DNA from: Gracilaria domingensis | Lineage: Eukaryota; Rhodophyta; Florideophyceae; Gracilariales; Gracilariaceae | NCBI GenBank assembly: GCA_022539475.1 | Contig: VCMS01000256.1 | Location: 1-64,000, forward strand | Direction: 5' to 3' | Length of the DNA: 64,000 bases | Part shown: positions 9,060 to 18,845 of the stretch, in pieces | How the letters are laid out: the number at the start of each line of letters is the position of its first letter | How positions within the stretch are numbered: position 1 is the stretch's first letter | Made by a program: the position numbers and the translations under genes | Notes under the pieces: generated by a model | Seen by the model: only the letters and a program-made list of their open reading frames with translations | Databases searched by the model: none | Told to the model about the DNA's origin: nothing

Positions 9060-11348
9060 CTAGTTTCTCGGAGCAGGACCAGCCTGTCGGGGCCGATTCC
9101 CGTCCTGGGCACCAATTTGATGACCGTTCGCGGGTTCAATTCTTCCCTCCATATTCTGGGCTACCAAAGGAGCGGCTTGATTCGCCATAGATCCACCACT
9201 CAAATGGACTGCCATTGCGTGCTTTGCGCCTTCATAGGAAGTTCTGGGCACACGAGCTTGGTTCTCTGGAGAGAGAGATTCGAACTGAGCGATAATTTTC
9301 GACATTTCCCGCGAAGGGAGCGTACACTGCGTTGAGATATGCCCATATTGGTAACACTCGTAACAGATAACTGGGGTCGAATAGTCCTGTGGATCTCTAT
9401 CCACACGACCCTGCGGGGTGTTATCGCTCCATCCGAGGCGAGTAAACCTCGTGCCACGACCTCCATAGAGAATTGGCGCTGCTTGAACCGGGTGTCCCTG
9501 CGCATAGAATGCGGGATCCGTTTCCGAAGACGGAACAGAAGTAGACGGGAGGTAAGAAGTACCCATAGATTCTTGGTTGCTACCCACGAGGTTAACGTTA
9601 TCGTGATCCAGATTGGAATCATTCCCATCAACATGGGCAGAAGAATAATCCGATTCTTCGGCGAAGAGTACCTTACGAGGTTTGGTCTTAGAGGGACGCC
9701 TAGCTCGGAGCGTGTCTCCTTCGGCTTGGGCATACTGTACCAATTCCAGGTAGGTCATCTTCTTATTATTCTCCCGATGTCGGGCGACAAGTGCTCGTAT
9801 TTGGGGATCCAGCCCATCCACAAACAGGGAACATCTCTCTCCAGAGGAATGTACATTACCGCAGCGGTGGAAAGCCTTATTCAGGCGCGTTGAATAAGCT
9901 GTTTCCGTTTCTCCCGGACGTTGCTTCGTATCCCTTAAGGCGGAGGTCGCCTTTTGGATGGCATGACCAGTAGCGTATGACCTTAGGAGGTAGTGTACCG
10001 CTTCGGGCCAACATGTAACTCCCCCTTCCGAGGCTCTTGACGATCCGCGGACGGAATTAAACTGATCTTCTGCCAAAGCTTTGAGGTAATCCGGGAGGGC
10101 TACATACGCCTGGCCCTCGCTCATTCCGAGTATATCGGCTTCTTGAACAAACCTTGCGAGGAAGTCCAGGACCAGAATAGGGCCCTCTCCTGCAAACTCT
10201 CTCTTATTCAGAGTAACGCCGAGTTTTCGGATGTAGTCCCGGACCTTTCTGGTTCCCCTTGAGATCCGAACTTCGGAGGTATCCTAAAGTCGATAATAGC
10301 GATATGAAAGCAACTTCCGATACAGCGGATTAGATGGCTTCAACTCCTTCAAGCCAGGGTGCTTCTTTCCCTCCTTCCGGGTGCGGATTGCTCCCTGAGA
10401 GGTAAAAGTAGCCTTGGGCCGTGATTTCGATGAACGGGGACGCCGGCGTCGGCTGTCATCCGAAGAGTCGGAGGACGACGATGAGGACGAACTGTCCGAA
10501 CTACTTCCGGAGTCGGAGTCAGGCACATCCTAATAATTACGGGAATCCTTCATGGACCTACGACGGCTTCTCCTAGTGAATTGGCGAACTGAACTTTCGT
10601 CCTCCGAACGATTCCGCTGGGCGGCTTCTGCTTCTTCGTCCATCCGAATCGTGGCTTCGAGGGTGTCCAAGCGTGCGTGGATCCGTTCCATGGCGGCTTG
10701 AGTATCCTCTCGTACGAGGCGGCTTTCCTCCACATAAGCCCATGGGGAGCCGAAGCACTCCATGAGTGAATTCATCTCCTGCCTCAGAATACGCACCTCT
10801 CTTGAGACGTCCTTATCTAGGAGTTTATAAACCTGTCGACGGAGTTCCTCGACTGACTCAATGAAGGATATCTGGGCAGCGTTAGCAATGCTAAGGCCAG
10901 TGCCCAGATTACTGCACTCCTGAGAGTCAAGTCTTTCCGGCGGTGCGGCAGAGGGTGTCTCCACGACTGGACCTTCCTCTTCAGGTTGTGGTACTGCCTG
11001 CGTAGGGACTTCCACAATCTCCTGTCCATCAACGGATGCATTCCGGTTCTCGGAGTTGTCACGATTACTTCCCGATCCAGGGACCGATATTCTCGAGCGG
11101 GTACCACCTGACCGCGCAGAGGCATTCGAGGTAATCGATCTTACTTTCGAGAATGTAGCTCGGTGTGGCATACTGCAGCTTGCCAACCGAACTCGGGGGT
11201 TATTACGCGAACAAGTGCAAGACTTCCGAACTGCAGCCAAAAGGGGTGAGAGATCTTGTGTCACAACCCTGTGAACGGCGCCGCGACCTTCAATCTCACA
11301 AAAAGGGAATTCCAAGTGTACAGATTCCAAGCCACACAGCAAACCCAC
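9060..11348 (-). pseudogene. gag: E1 Gag (coiled coil, Ser/Asp tract, capsid-like, zinc knuckle) with two in-frame TAGs
   Basis: One minus-strand frame covers the whole length. A likely ATG is at about 11179. The order is: a Pro/Glu-rich N-terminus; a coiled-coil-like helix (about 10860-10560); a TAG at 10527-10529; a Ser/Asp repeat tract; a second TAG at 10284-10286; a retrotransposon capsid-like helical domain from about 10200 (MSEGQAYVALPDYLK onward); and the zinc knuckle CYECYQYGHISTQC near 9340-9375, matching CX2CX4HX4C. The frame ends at TAG 9060-9062. E2 has the same order and a TAG at the matching first position, so that codon may be a real boundary or readthrough site rather than decay. 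At the second TAG, E2 has Glu. Confidence 0.82.
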
Positions 11349-11363
11349 TTATGGTCCTCCACC

Positions 11364-11382
11364 GTTCTAAGTCGGGAGACCA
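11364..11382 (-). other. E1 candidate primer binding site
   Basis: On the element strand, three bases after the 5' LTR, the sequence reads TGGTCTCCCGACTTAGAAC. It begins with TGG, the complement of a tRNA CCA end, and 16 of its bases recur at the same position in E2. I could not match it to a specific tRNA; the T-loop spacing is not right for a full tRNA 3' end. Confidence 0.55.
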
Positions 11383-11852
11383 AAATGTAGAGCAAAACCC
11401 TGCGCTAGGCGCGATGGGGAATCTCCACTAGAATGTCCGAGTCCTACTCCCTGGATGGGATAGAAACAGCGGTAGAACCCTCTGTCCGTGCTCGAGTCGC
11501 GAGACAAGCCGGGTGTAAGACCGGAGACGGTGACTGGATATACCTACAGAGGTGAGATGCAAAGAACGGTGTAGACCCAGAGGTGGAGTGTGATCCGAAC
11601 CTGGAGAGATGGAGAAAAATGGAACCGTGTCAACGGGGGAAAGCTCACGGTGCAACCCACCGGAGCGGAGCTACGGACCGTGCCAACCGGCGGGAACAGG
11701 TCCGATAGCGGAGCGACGCACAAACGCGTGCCAAAAATATACCCAATACTGGGGCGGAAGCAGTACCTGAACCAGGTGAACGGGTGACAACAACAGTCAC
11801 GAATGTAAGCAACAAAATACAATGACAACAACAATGGACCGATACAACGATA

Positions 11853-12306
11853 CCCAGAGAGGTGACATGATAACTGAATGATGTCCCCAAGATGTCCGCT
11901 TTCCGTATCCTGAGAAAGGAAGATGTGCGTATGACGTCCCATAGATGCCCCGTGGATGCGCCAAAATGATGTTCCTGAGCTCCCCAAAAGATATCCTTGT
12001 AATGTGCAGATGAAATACATATGATGAACGAAGAGATGTCCCATGGATGTCGTGATGTACAACGGATGTAGAGAAGATTTTGGGACATCATACGCGCATA
12101 TCTTCGTGCATCATTAGTTTACCCTACGTACAAAAAGAGTACATCTTTTGGAGTAGCTAAGTGCATCATTTACGTACATCATAAGGTCATTGGATGAATA
12201 TCATTAGAACATCCTGGGTGCGCCAATGATGTACACAAGATGAACATTGGATGTCCCTTTTTCGAATCTTTGGGACATCCAACGCACATCAACTTGGCTC
12301 ACTGGG
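11853..12306. mobile_element. MITE-1 copy A, inserted in the E1 5' LTR
   Basis: Insertion defined exactly by comparison with the empty site in the other LTR (681-690). Ends are CCCAGAGAGG and, on the other strand, CCCAGTGAGCC, with a 3-bp (ATA) or 4-bp (GATA) duplication. It has no coding capacity. The interior is packed with variants of GATGTCC / GGACATC at about 10-20 bp spacing on both strands. Diverged relatives lie at 45819-46271 and 53025-53482. The 3-bp duplication, CACTG-like ends and dense subterminal motif resemble non-autonomous CACTA-type elements (inference). Confidence 0.85.
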
Positions 12307-12509
12307 ATAGATATAACAAAGATTCCAGAGATGGCAAGATGCAAGCTTCCTAAGTGACCCTGAGGGGTAGTAGCGCCGAAACCAATCGTGGTTACTCTCC
12401 GAGGGGAGTGGTAAACCTACGTAGGCAGCTGTCTACTATAGCCCGATCCTCAACAGGGCGCGACTCAGTTGTCCATTTACTTGGAGGCTCCAGGGTGAGA
12501 TCACCCGAG

Positions 12510-12519
12510 CATATATACT
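12510..12519 (-). promoter_or_regulatory. TATA-like element in E1 5' LTR
   Basis: On the element strand the LTR contains AGTATATATGC about 313 bp from its start, conserved in the 3' LTR at about 889-896. It is the strongest TATA match in the LTR and a reasonable U3 core promoter position. Activity is inferred only. Confidence 0.4.
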
Positions 12520-12830
12520 ATTACTACTACGGTATCTACAGTGCACTCCTCCCGAGGATCATACACGTGGGCGAACCACTGTCAGGGCGCAGGGTATTCC
12601 CCAACGGGCGTGGCACAAATATCTAACTAGCCAGCTCCACCACGTGGCCTACTATCACATCTTCTAAGCACTTCCCATGCAGGGTCCACCTATTAAGGGT
12701 CCAACCAAACCATCCCAACAATACCCAAAATTAAAGGGAGTTTTCATAACTTAGCCACGTCACCGGCCATCGGTACCATCTCATTATGAGAACCGTTATG
12801 AATCCGGTAGCGAAAAGGCGTTGCTCCGCG

Positions 12831-13292
12831 TCAGAGCTTTCGCCAGTAATGTTTCCCGAATCCCATAGCAACAGGACTGCCTGTCAGCAAGCCAAAGGAC
12901 CTCCCAAAAAGTCGACAAAGACTAGGAAGTGCACTGGGAAGAAGTCTAAAAGGAAATCCCGGAGAGTGAAGATCCAAGAACACGTTGGGAAATATAACAT
13001 TTACGAAGAGTTGGCGAGAGCTCCTTCTGGCATTACTTTCTTTCAATTAGTTCGCGGCGACGCGGACGAGGCCAAGAAAGACATTCGCCGCATTCTTTCC
13101 GGAGGTATTTTGTCAAGGCTTGTCAGTTATGCTCCTACTCATTCACTCCCTCAGACTCTCAAAGTGGTGAATGTTACTTTCTGTGGCACTAGTTCCCAGG
13201 CGCTGCTGGACTCTGGTGCTATCCCTAACCTAATGTCTATTTCGTTATGCCACCGGTTATCGTTGGAGATGAAACCGCCGAATAATTCTTAA
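12831..13292 (+). pseudogene. Older retroelement gag-protease fragment, part 2
   Basis: Continues in frame from 2-220 once E1 is removed. It reads a Lys/Arg-rich basic segment, then a segment typical of the region before a Ty3-like protease (NIYEELARAPSGITF), then the retropepsin active site ALLDSGAIPN near 13205-13235. The frame stops at 13290-13292 only about 25 residues after the active site, so the protease is truncated and no reverse transcriptase follows. The DSG triad and flanks show a retroelement protease clearly different from those of E1 and E2. The basic stretch could be a nucleocapsid without a zinc knuckle. Confidence 0.65.
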
Positions 13293-13468
13293 TTTGCTTT
13301 GCTCCAATCATGAAGATCAAACAATGTTTACTAAATAATCAAGATTAAAGATATGTAGAAGAAGGATTGCATCCAAGAATGCAAGGCACTCCAATGTGAA
13401 CGTACGCGAGCATGAAAAGCGAGAAAGAAAGACATGTTGATAGTAAGGGCGGAACACGGGGCTGGGTG

Positions 13469-13641
13469 GGAACGAGAAATAGACATAGTCGGAACGAGTT
13501 GTGTCAAGCCGAGAAGAGCTTGCCTTAATTAATCAACAACTCGTGGTTACGGTCGGCATAATGAATGCCAAATTCATTCGCGCCCTGTCTCTCGTTAGAT
13601 CTTTACATCTATACACAACATTTGTACAGTTTCGTGAAGTC
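13469..13641. repeat. YR element terminal direct repeat, left copy
   Basis: Starts GGAACGAGAAATAGACATAG and ends near AGTTTCGTGAAGT. Same orientation as 17401-17574, about 90% identical by eye. It lies downstream of the recombinase reading frame. GGAACGAG recurs within it at 13491. Confidence 0.85.
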
Positions 13642-13829
13642 CGAATTAAAACGGAGGTTGGCTTATGCGTTCGGGCGCATATGTTCAAAGAACCAATGAG
13701 AGGAGGGGGTGACCGAAATTCGAGAGTCATAGTAAACGGCAAACATGTTTTCAGCGCTCCAATTCATACGCGTGAAAACTGGAGACACTGTAGCTCATCA
13801 AAATCACCAATTCTCGGGCTATGTGAGCC

Positions 13830-14519
13830 AGAATGACAACCCACAGGAGGCCGTATATCGAAGCGCTTGAGTACAATGTTCACCGCCGCACTAAGAGACA
13901 TAGGCGAAAGCTCCCATTGAAAGAAAGAGTCTGAGGGAGGTCGCGTATCGGCCCATTTTCGAAACAGGGCAATAGAGGATGTGCGAGAGTCTCAATCTAG
14001 CGAGCGTGGCAGTCGAAGTAGTAGCGGCCTGCGCTTCGTTGATGCCACACTATTTTTGCTTCGGATAAAGTGAACCACGATCGAGTTATCGTGCCATGTT
14101 ATATCTGCTGGCCTCACAGCCTCTACAGACACCGACCGCACCTGAAACGCGATTGCAAAGACCACCCTGGTGCAGGCCAAGGTATCTTTCTGGTTCATCG
14201 AGCGCAAGCCATAATCCAAAACGCTCCGGACTAGTTGTGCTGACATTCCAATCCGCGTTGATGTCTCTGGAGATACAGCTTGCTCACGTTTCGTGTAAGC
14301 CGTCATCAATGCCCGCACGAGAGAAGACTGTGTAGATGAATGAACGTGATGATGGGTATAATACTTCGAAACAGCCGAGATAAATTGGGGAAGCGAAGAG
14401 GCTCCCACACGGCCTTCCAATGAAAGGTAGCCTATGTAGGCCAGAACGTCGCCTTCATTGGCTGGCATGGGGCATCTGCCCTCTTCATCGCAGAAACGAA
14501 GCCATCGTGACAACTGCAA
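13830..14519 (-). pseudogene. Tyrosine recombinase of the YR retrotransposon
   Basis: The 14519-13992 frame encodes the helical core-binding domain and the first catalytic box: VRSVSVEAVRPADITW places an Arg where the catalytic Arg of tyrosine recombinases sits. A TGA at 13992-13994 interrupts it. The same frame then continues with a C-terminal box, SHSPRIGDF, matching the H-x-x-R region (usually HSLR in DIRS elements). The reading frame decays before any nucleophile Tyr can be found. The enzyme would join a circular DNA intermediate into the genome without target duplication. As seen it cannot be active. Confidence 0.75.
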
Positions 14520-14655
14520 TACGCGGTTCTTCCAAGTAGATTCCGACCACCCAAGTTGGCTAGCAGGCGCGCGGCTTCCTCTGCGTCTCCTGTAGCCAAT
14601 CCAGCGCCAGAGCGCGCGAGCACGGTTGCCGTAACACCGGACCTTCAGGCATCTG

Positions 14656-15570
14656 TCAGGTCCTGATGGCGAGAACGATCCCCCACCCTGGGTTCTGTCG
14701 TTTGTGGGGTGAGTGGCACAACGCGTCTCGCGCTACCCGTGAATCGAGATACACCAGCTGGGAGCTCCACTCCGCTAAGCACCCGAACCAAGCTTGTGCT
14801 GGCCAGTTCGGCGCGATGAGAACGCCCTTTGCTTGCTCCGCTTCGACCTTCCGTACGACCAGTGGCATTAGGTCGAATGGAGGAGCCCAAAGCCTCACCT
14901 TGCCATCTGACCAAGGCTGGTGCAGCTCCGCGGAAAGATACTTGCGGCGAACTAGGTAAGGCACGTTGAGCCGGCGCCAGCGGAACTCGACTTCGTTCAA
15001 TCCGTACTCTTGACGGATTGATTCGATGAACTCGTCCGTAGCTCTGGTATCTCCCGGATCCCACGTCCGAGACAAACGGTCGGCGAGCAGATCCAGCGCC
15101 GTGAGAATCCAGCGAGCGTCGAAACGCACTGCAAGAGCCTGAAGCAGGATCCGTAGCTTGCGAAGCTCGCTCATCATAGCCGGCGAGGCTGCCACCATGG
15201 CGTTCAGGACCGATACTACCGCCTGGTTGTCCTCGTGCAGCAAAATCGTAGGCAGTTCCGGCGTGGACACGTACTTCGCAAAGTGTCGTTGTAACAATAC
15301 TCGAACCGCTCGAAGCTCCCTGACTGTTATCGAGAGCGCCCGGTCCTTCCCTGTCCAGAAACCTTGACCCTTCCAAAAACCCGGTGATGCCAAGGGTTCC
15401 ACCATAGCCGAGATCTGCTGCATCTGCGTGCATGCACAAGTCGATGGTGACACGGTGCATGTCTCTGCCCTCTCCACGCGTAAGTGCCCTCTAGTATCGT
15501 AGGTCTCGCAGCGATTGGCTCGAGAGACGCGTGCGGGGCGCACTTTGTCTTTGGGCGCAATACTGGCCAC
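14656..15570 (-). pseudogene. DIRS-type RNase H and following domain
   Basis: Open frame of 304 codons. LHEDNQAVVSVLNAMV, then ARWILTALDLLADRLSR, are the second and last acidic motifs of the RNase H shared by DIRS elements and pararetroviruses. The first motif appears in the neighbouring frame region near 15410. The C-terminal 120 residues (NVPYLVRRKYLSAELHQPW and onward) are the spacer usually found before the recombinase in DIRS-type polyproteins. The upstream junction with RT needs a frameshift near 15570-15620. Confidence 0.75.
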
Positions 15571-15610
15571 CCATCAGTTCCGGAAAGTGGGTTTCGGGGC
15601 CTGAACTTGC

Positions 15611-16676
15611 TCACGTTAGTCCGGTCGTGGTTAGGTCGCAATAGATAGAGCGCGAGTAGAAACGGGCGAGAGGCAGCGCCAGAGAGAACGCCACACAGAC
15701 ACCGCAGAAGCTGCGCAAAAGGGCTGTGGACACGAGCCGTTTGTTCCTCTGTGCGAAAAGCAATATCTTCTTCGCCATCGATTGTACTCGCTGCACTTTT
15801 GCGTCCGTGACAAAAATCTTCATTTCCTCGGTATCGATGCACACTCCCAGATGGTCCATGAAAGTAGAACCACCCCAGCACCCCTTGGTGGGGTGCCGAA
15901 CGATTCTCAATTCGTTGAACAGAACGCTGAGAACTTTCCGCGCCGCTGCGCAATCCGCCCACGTAGCCGCTCTGCCAGGGGAGTAGGGAGCAAGGAGAAA
16001 GTCGTCTATATACGGTAGTACGCGTTATCCCAGCGCATCTCGGATATGGCGAACCATGACGCGCATCATCTTGGTGAATCATAACGCTGACCGGCCCCAA
16101 CCAAATGAGAGAGCAGCGAAAACATCTCCCCGCATACCGGAACAGAAAGTAGTCGCGTATATCTAGATGCAGATACATGTGTCGGTATCCGCCTTTCACG
16201 TCCCAAGACATGAGCACGTCCCTTCTTCTCAGTTCCAGTGCAAATGCGGGCAACGTCTCCATGCAAACCGTTCCCTTCTGCCAATGCTTGCTTTGCCTGT
16301 GAAAATTCACCAGAAAGCGTCCTTTTCTTTGCTCGCCCTCTCTAGTCCATGTCGTGAAGGCTGTCGATATCATGCATTCACGAAGACGACAGGCTTGGGC
16401 GTAAGAGGGTTGGACTTCTTCGTACACTCCCGATCGCAGTCCTTCCTCGAGGTCGGCTAGGGAAAACGCCCTGTCCTCCCTTGTCTGGAGAATAATCCCC
16501 AGCTCGAGACCATGAACGAACGGCGTGGTTGGCATATCGCGGATACCGAACCGTATCGCCGGTACCATGAACTCGGAGGCCCCAATAGACCGCCATGCGT
16601 CGGCCCTTTGGGACGTTCTTCGCCACAGAGGTACCTTCTTCGAAACCTGCTCGGCGGTAATCTCTCTCGGTGGCAT
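15611..16676 (-). pseudogene. Reverse transcriptase of the YR retrotransposon
   Basis: Pieces in two frames. 16676-16080 carries the fingers and first catalytic block (DVLMSWDVKGGYRHMYLHL). After a shift near 16070 the frame reads VLPYIDDFLLAPYSPG around 16000, the YxDD active site, preceded by an in-frame TAA; 15910-15611 continues with the thumb (MDHLGVCIDTEEMKIFV). The DVKGGYRH and YIDDF forms are typical of DIRS-order RTs. The open frame from 15600 down to 15327 following the first block is the wrong phase and is a shadow. Confidence 0.8.
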
Positions 16677-16694
16677 TACGCATTCTGGGCGGCA

Positions 16695-17338
16695 CTATTG
16701 CCAACCTTTCCCTTTCTTCGATTTCTCGATCCTTTCTTTTGCGAGCTGCTTAGCGGCCTCAATTTCAAGCTTAGCACTAAGAGCTTCCCGGGCATTGCGG
16801 TAGGGGTTCGAGAAGACAGCATCGTGTCCCTGTTCCACAAGAAAGTACATTTGTCTCGCGGTCTCCAATCCCTGCTCCGTGATGTCGCGAAAGTACTGTG
16901 CCCGCATCGACAAAACCTCCAGTGCTGCCTTGAACGAACTTTCAGCCAGAGACAGCATGCGATCAAAGTGTTCAATGCTTTCAGTGCCCGTGCGCATTAA
17001 CGCCAAGGTAGCCAGTCCTGTCTCCGTCCACACTCCAGCAGCATTCAGGTACTCCCAATCCTTTGCAGATCGTCGATCCTTAGCCTTTAAATCGTTTAAA
17101 AATGCGTCCGCTGGTGGCTTAAAGTAACCAAAGTAGGTAACAGGCACGTGTGGGCCTCTTTCAAACACACTGTCTTCTCCAACGAGCCTCGCCGCGTTGA
17201 GGTTGCTGACAACGGCCGCAAAGTCGTGTCTCGTCGGCTTTCCAGTAGTCCAGGCCAGCCTCATGAGCTGAGCCGCCTGAGAACTTTCAGTTGGTAGACT
17301 GGAGGGCCCTGGGGGTCGTGCTGTGTGTTGTCAGCCAT
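16695..17338 (-). pseudogene. Gag-like ORF of the YR retrotransposon
   Basis: Starts at ATG 17336-17338 (MADNTQHDPQGP), shifts frame once in a C-run near 17310, then stays open to 16695. It is about 210 residues, mostly helical, ending in a Lys-rich tail (KERIEKSKKGKGWQ). No zinc knuckle, as is usual for DIRS gag. Assigned from its place upstream of RT in the element. It lies 63 bp inside the right terminal repeat. Confidence 0.6.
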
Positions 17339-17400
17339 TATGCTTGGTTCGCGTAAACTTCCAAAGATGTCGCCGCCCTGATATTTGGGGGAAATTTCTC

Positions 17401-17574
17401 GGAACGAGAAATAGACATAGTCGGAACGAGTTCTGTCAAGCCGAGAAGAGCTTGCCTTAAGTAACCAACAACTCGTGTTTAAGATCGGCATAATCAATGC
17501 CAAATTCATTCGCGCCCTGTCTCTGGTTAGATCTTGATATCTATACACAACATGTATACAGTTTCGTAAAGTTC
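17401..17574. repeat. YR element terminal direct repeat, right copy
   Basis: Direct copy of 13469-13641, upstream of the gag-like ORF. Between the two copies lies the entire coding region. Confidence 0.85.
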
Positions 17575-17968
17575 AAAGATATTGGTACTCTGAAGCGTCA
17601 CGGATCATCAGTCATTAGATGTTAGAAAAGCTCTCCTGCAAGACCGGCGAGATTTATAATGACTGTGTACCTGCTCAGCTCCGAAAGCTTTATATGTTCG
17701 GTCTTTGGAATATGACGATACCGTCTCCGGACACTTGGGGCAGCTGCCATAACAACGAAAATTCTGATTATCCAGGTACATGAGGCGTAAGTTAAGATCT
17801 TTACTCTGATTTCTACCTTTACCATTAGTCTAACTCAAAATGCTCCTTCATGCATTGTCTTCGTCGCATTAAAGATGACTTCCGATAAGAGCTGATCCGT
17901 TCGTTAACACCAATTGAGATTAATAGTGGCCGCGGCCAATCCCATCTCTCGATCGCGACAGAGTTCTG
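17575..17968. other. No feature recognised
   Basis: No ORF with recognisable content and no repeat shared with the rest of the window. Confidence 0.5.
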
Positions 17969-18845
17969 TTGCTGATAATGCATGTTGTAGTATCAGACGT
18001 CTATGCCATTTCAGAGAATGGCTCTGTAATCCTTCGTTTTTCTGGTGTCACTGAGAAAGGGAACAGTTTTCTGTTAAGGGTTCCTCAACAACTTTACCAA
18101 TACTTTTATGCGCCGGACCTTTCCGACATTGATTCCTTCTCGCTTAGCAAAGAACTAAATGAATCTTTAAAGAGAAAACATGAAGGTTTAAAGCAGGAGA
18201 TGTTATTCAGGAGGATGTTAATACAAAACGAGATATTATGCACTTCGTTCCAGGCGACCGGAAGATGCGCTTCTTCAAAATCACAGATATTCGTGCTCGA
18301 TATATGAAGGAAACCGCTTCAATCTTACAATCGGGGGGCCTCAGAGTAGACACGAAGCATATGTCTAACCTCTCCCAGAGTTGCTTAGGTTTGAACCTAC
18401 TTCGGATTCTGCACTGCACCATATGACAGACACGGATCTTGTGGGTCGTTCATGGCTTACAATACCTCCGAAGAAGTACATAATACTTTCCCTCGGATTC
18501 GTTCCCCGGACAATCTTGAACGTCTATCCAAATCGAAACAAATGTCCATACTGAACATATTAGAGCTCACAAGCCACAAGGAAATGGGCTTGCCACAGCT
18601 TCCATGCGTCTTCTTTCTTTCGACATTGAATGCGCTGGTCGCAAGCGATTTTTCTCCAACCTGAGAATGATAGCGTCATTCAGATTGCCAAATATGTTTT
18701 GGATCACGGTCAACCCAATCCCGTTGCTCAGATGTTTTCACATTAAAGAGCTGCGATGCCATCATTAGAGCTGATTTGCAGTCGTTTGAGGACAAGAGGT
18801 CAATGTTGTACGCTTGTAGTGATAGCTTACGGTTTACGCTGGCTT
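17969..18845 (+). pseudogene. POLD1: DNA polymerase delta catalytic subunit relic (N-terminal and Exo I region)
   Basis: Plus-strand pieces in order match the B-family polymerase delta large subunit. They are: ILRFSGVTEKGNSFLLRV (the FGVT..G region, about 18010-18085); a segment with RFFKITDIRARY (18268-18305); MTDTDLVGRSWLTIPPKKY (18421-18480, the DTD.VG.NW motif); SFDIECAGRK (18618-18648), which is the Exo I motif with catalytic Asp and Glu and the pol-delta-specific CAGRK; then DSVIQIAKY; then FTLKSCDAIIRADLQSFED (18738-18795). Frame changes occur near 18200, 18375, 18480-18600, 18650 and 18735. No polymerase domain follows. In the family this enzyme replicates nuclear DNA; this copy is a truncated pseudogene and a functional gene must lie elsewhere. 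No intron is seen across these pieces. Confidence 0.88.

Larger units (their letters stand above)
221..12830 (-). mobile_element. E1: full-length chromodomain Ty3/gypsy LTR retrotransposon
   Basis: Complete element read on the minus strand. Order in its own direction: 5' LTR (12830-11386), primer-binding-site-like motif, gag, protease, reverse transcriptase, RNase H, integrase, linker, chromodomain, then an antisense ORF, polypurine tract and 3' LTR (1208-221). It is flanked by the 5-bp duplication TCAGA at 216-220 and 12831-12835. By eye I count about 35 substitutions between the two LTRs over about 988 aligned bases, so roughly 96.5% identity. Despite that youth, gag, protease and chromodomain each carry in-frame TAG codons, so this copy looks defective unless those codons are read through. 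The RT, RNase H and integrase block is one uninterrupted ORF of 1261 codons. Confidence 0.93.
11386..12830 (-). repeat. E1 5' LTR, enlarged by a MITE insertion
   Basis: Matches 221-1208 over its full length apart from the 454-bp insert at 11853-12306. The right end reads CCGCG where the other LTR has CCACA, so the terminal TG of this LTR on the element strand has mutated to CG. The TSD copy TCAGA follows at 12831-12835. Confidence 0.92.
13469..17574 (-). mobile_element. Tyrosine-recombinase retrotransposon (DIRS/PAT-like), minus strand
   Basis: Bounded by near-identical direct repeats of about 173 bp (13469-13641 and 17401-17574). In element order it encodes a gag-like protein, reverse transcriptase, DIRS-type RNase H and a tyrosine recombinase, and no integrase or aspartic protease. 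That gene set defines the YR (DIRS order) retrotransposons. Direct rather than inverted terminal repeats point to the PAT or Ngaro type of end. Frameshifts and stops in RT, gag and recombinase show a dead copy. Confidence 0.85.

Noticed and set aside
3609-11348. A variant nuclear code with UAG as sense
   Set aside because: Stops in E2 and the other relics include TGA and TAA, and TAG ends the antisense-ORF and chromodomain tails where a real end is expected. Only the E1 bias is noted as a finding.
15327-15600. C-terminal part of the 449-codon frame 16676-15327
   Set aside because: RT and RNase H motifs here lie in other frames; this stretch is a shadow after a frameshift.
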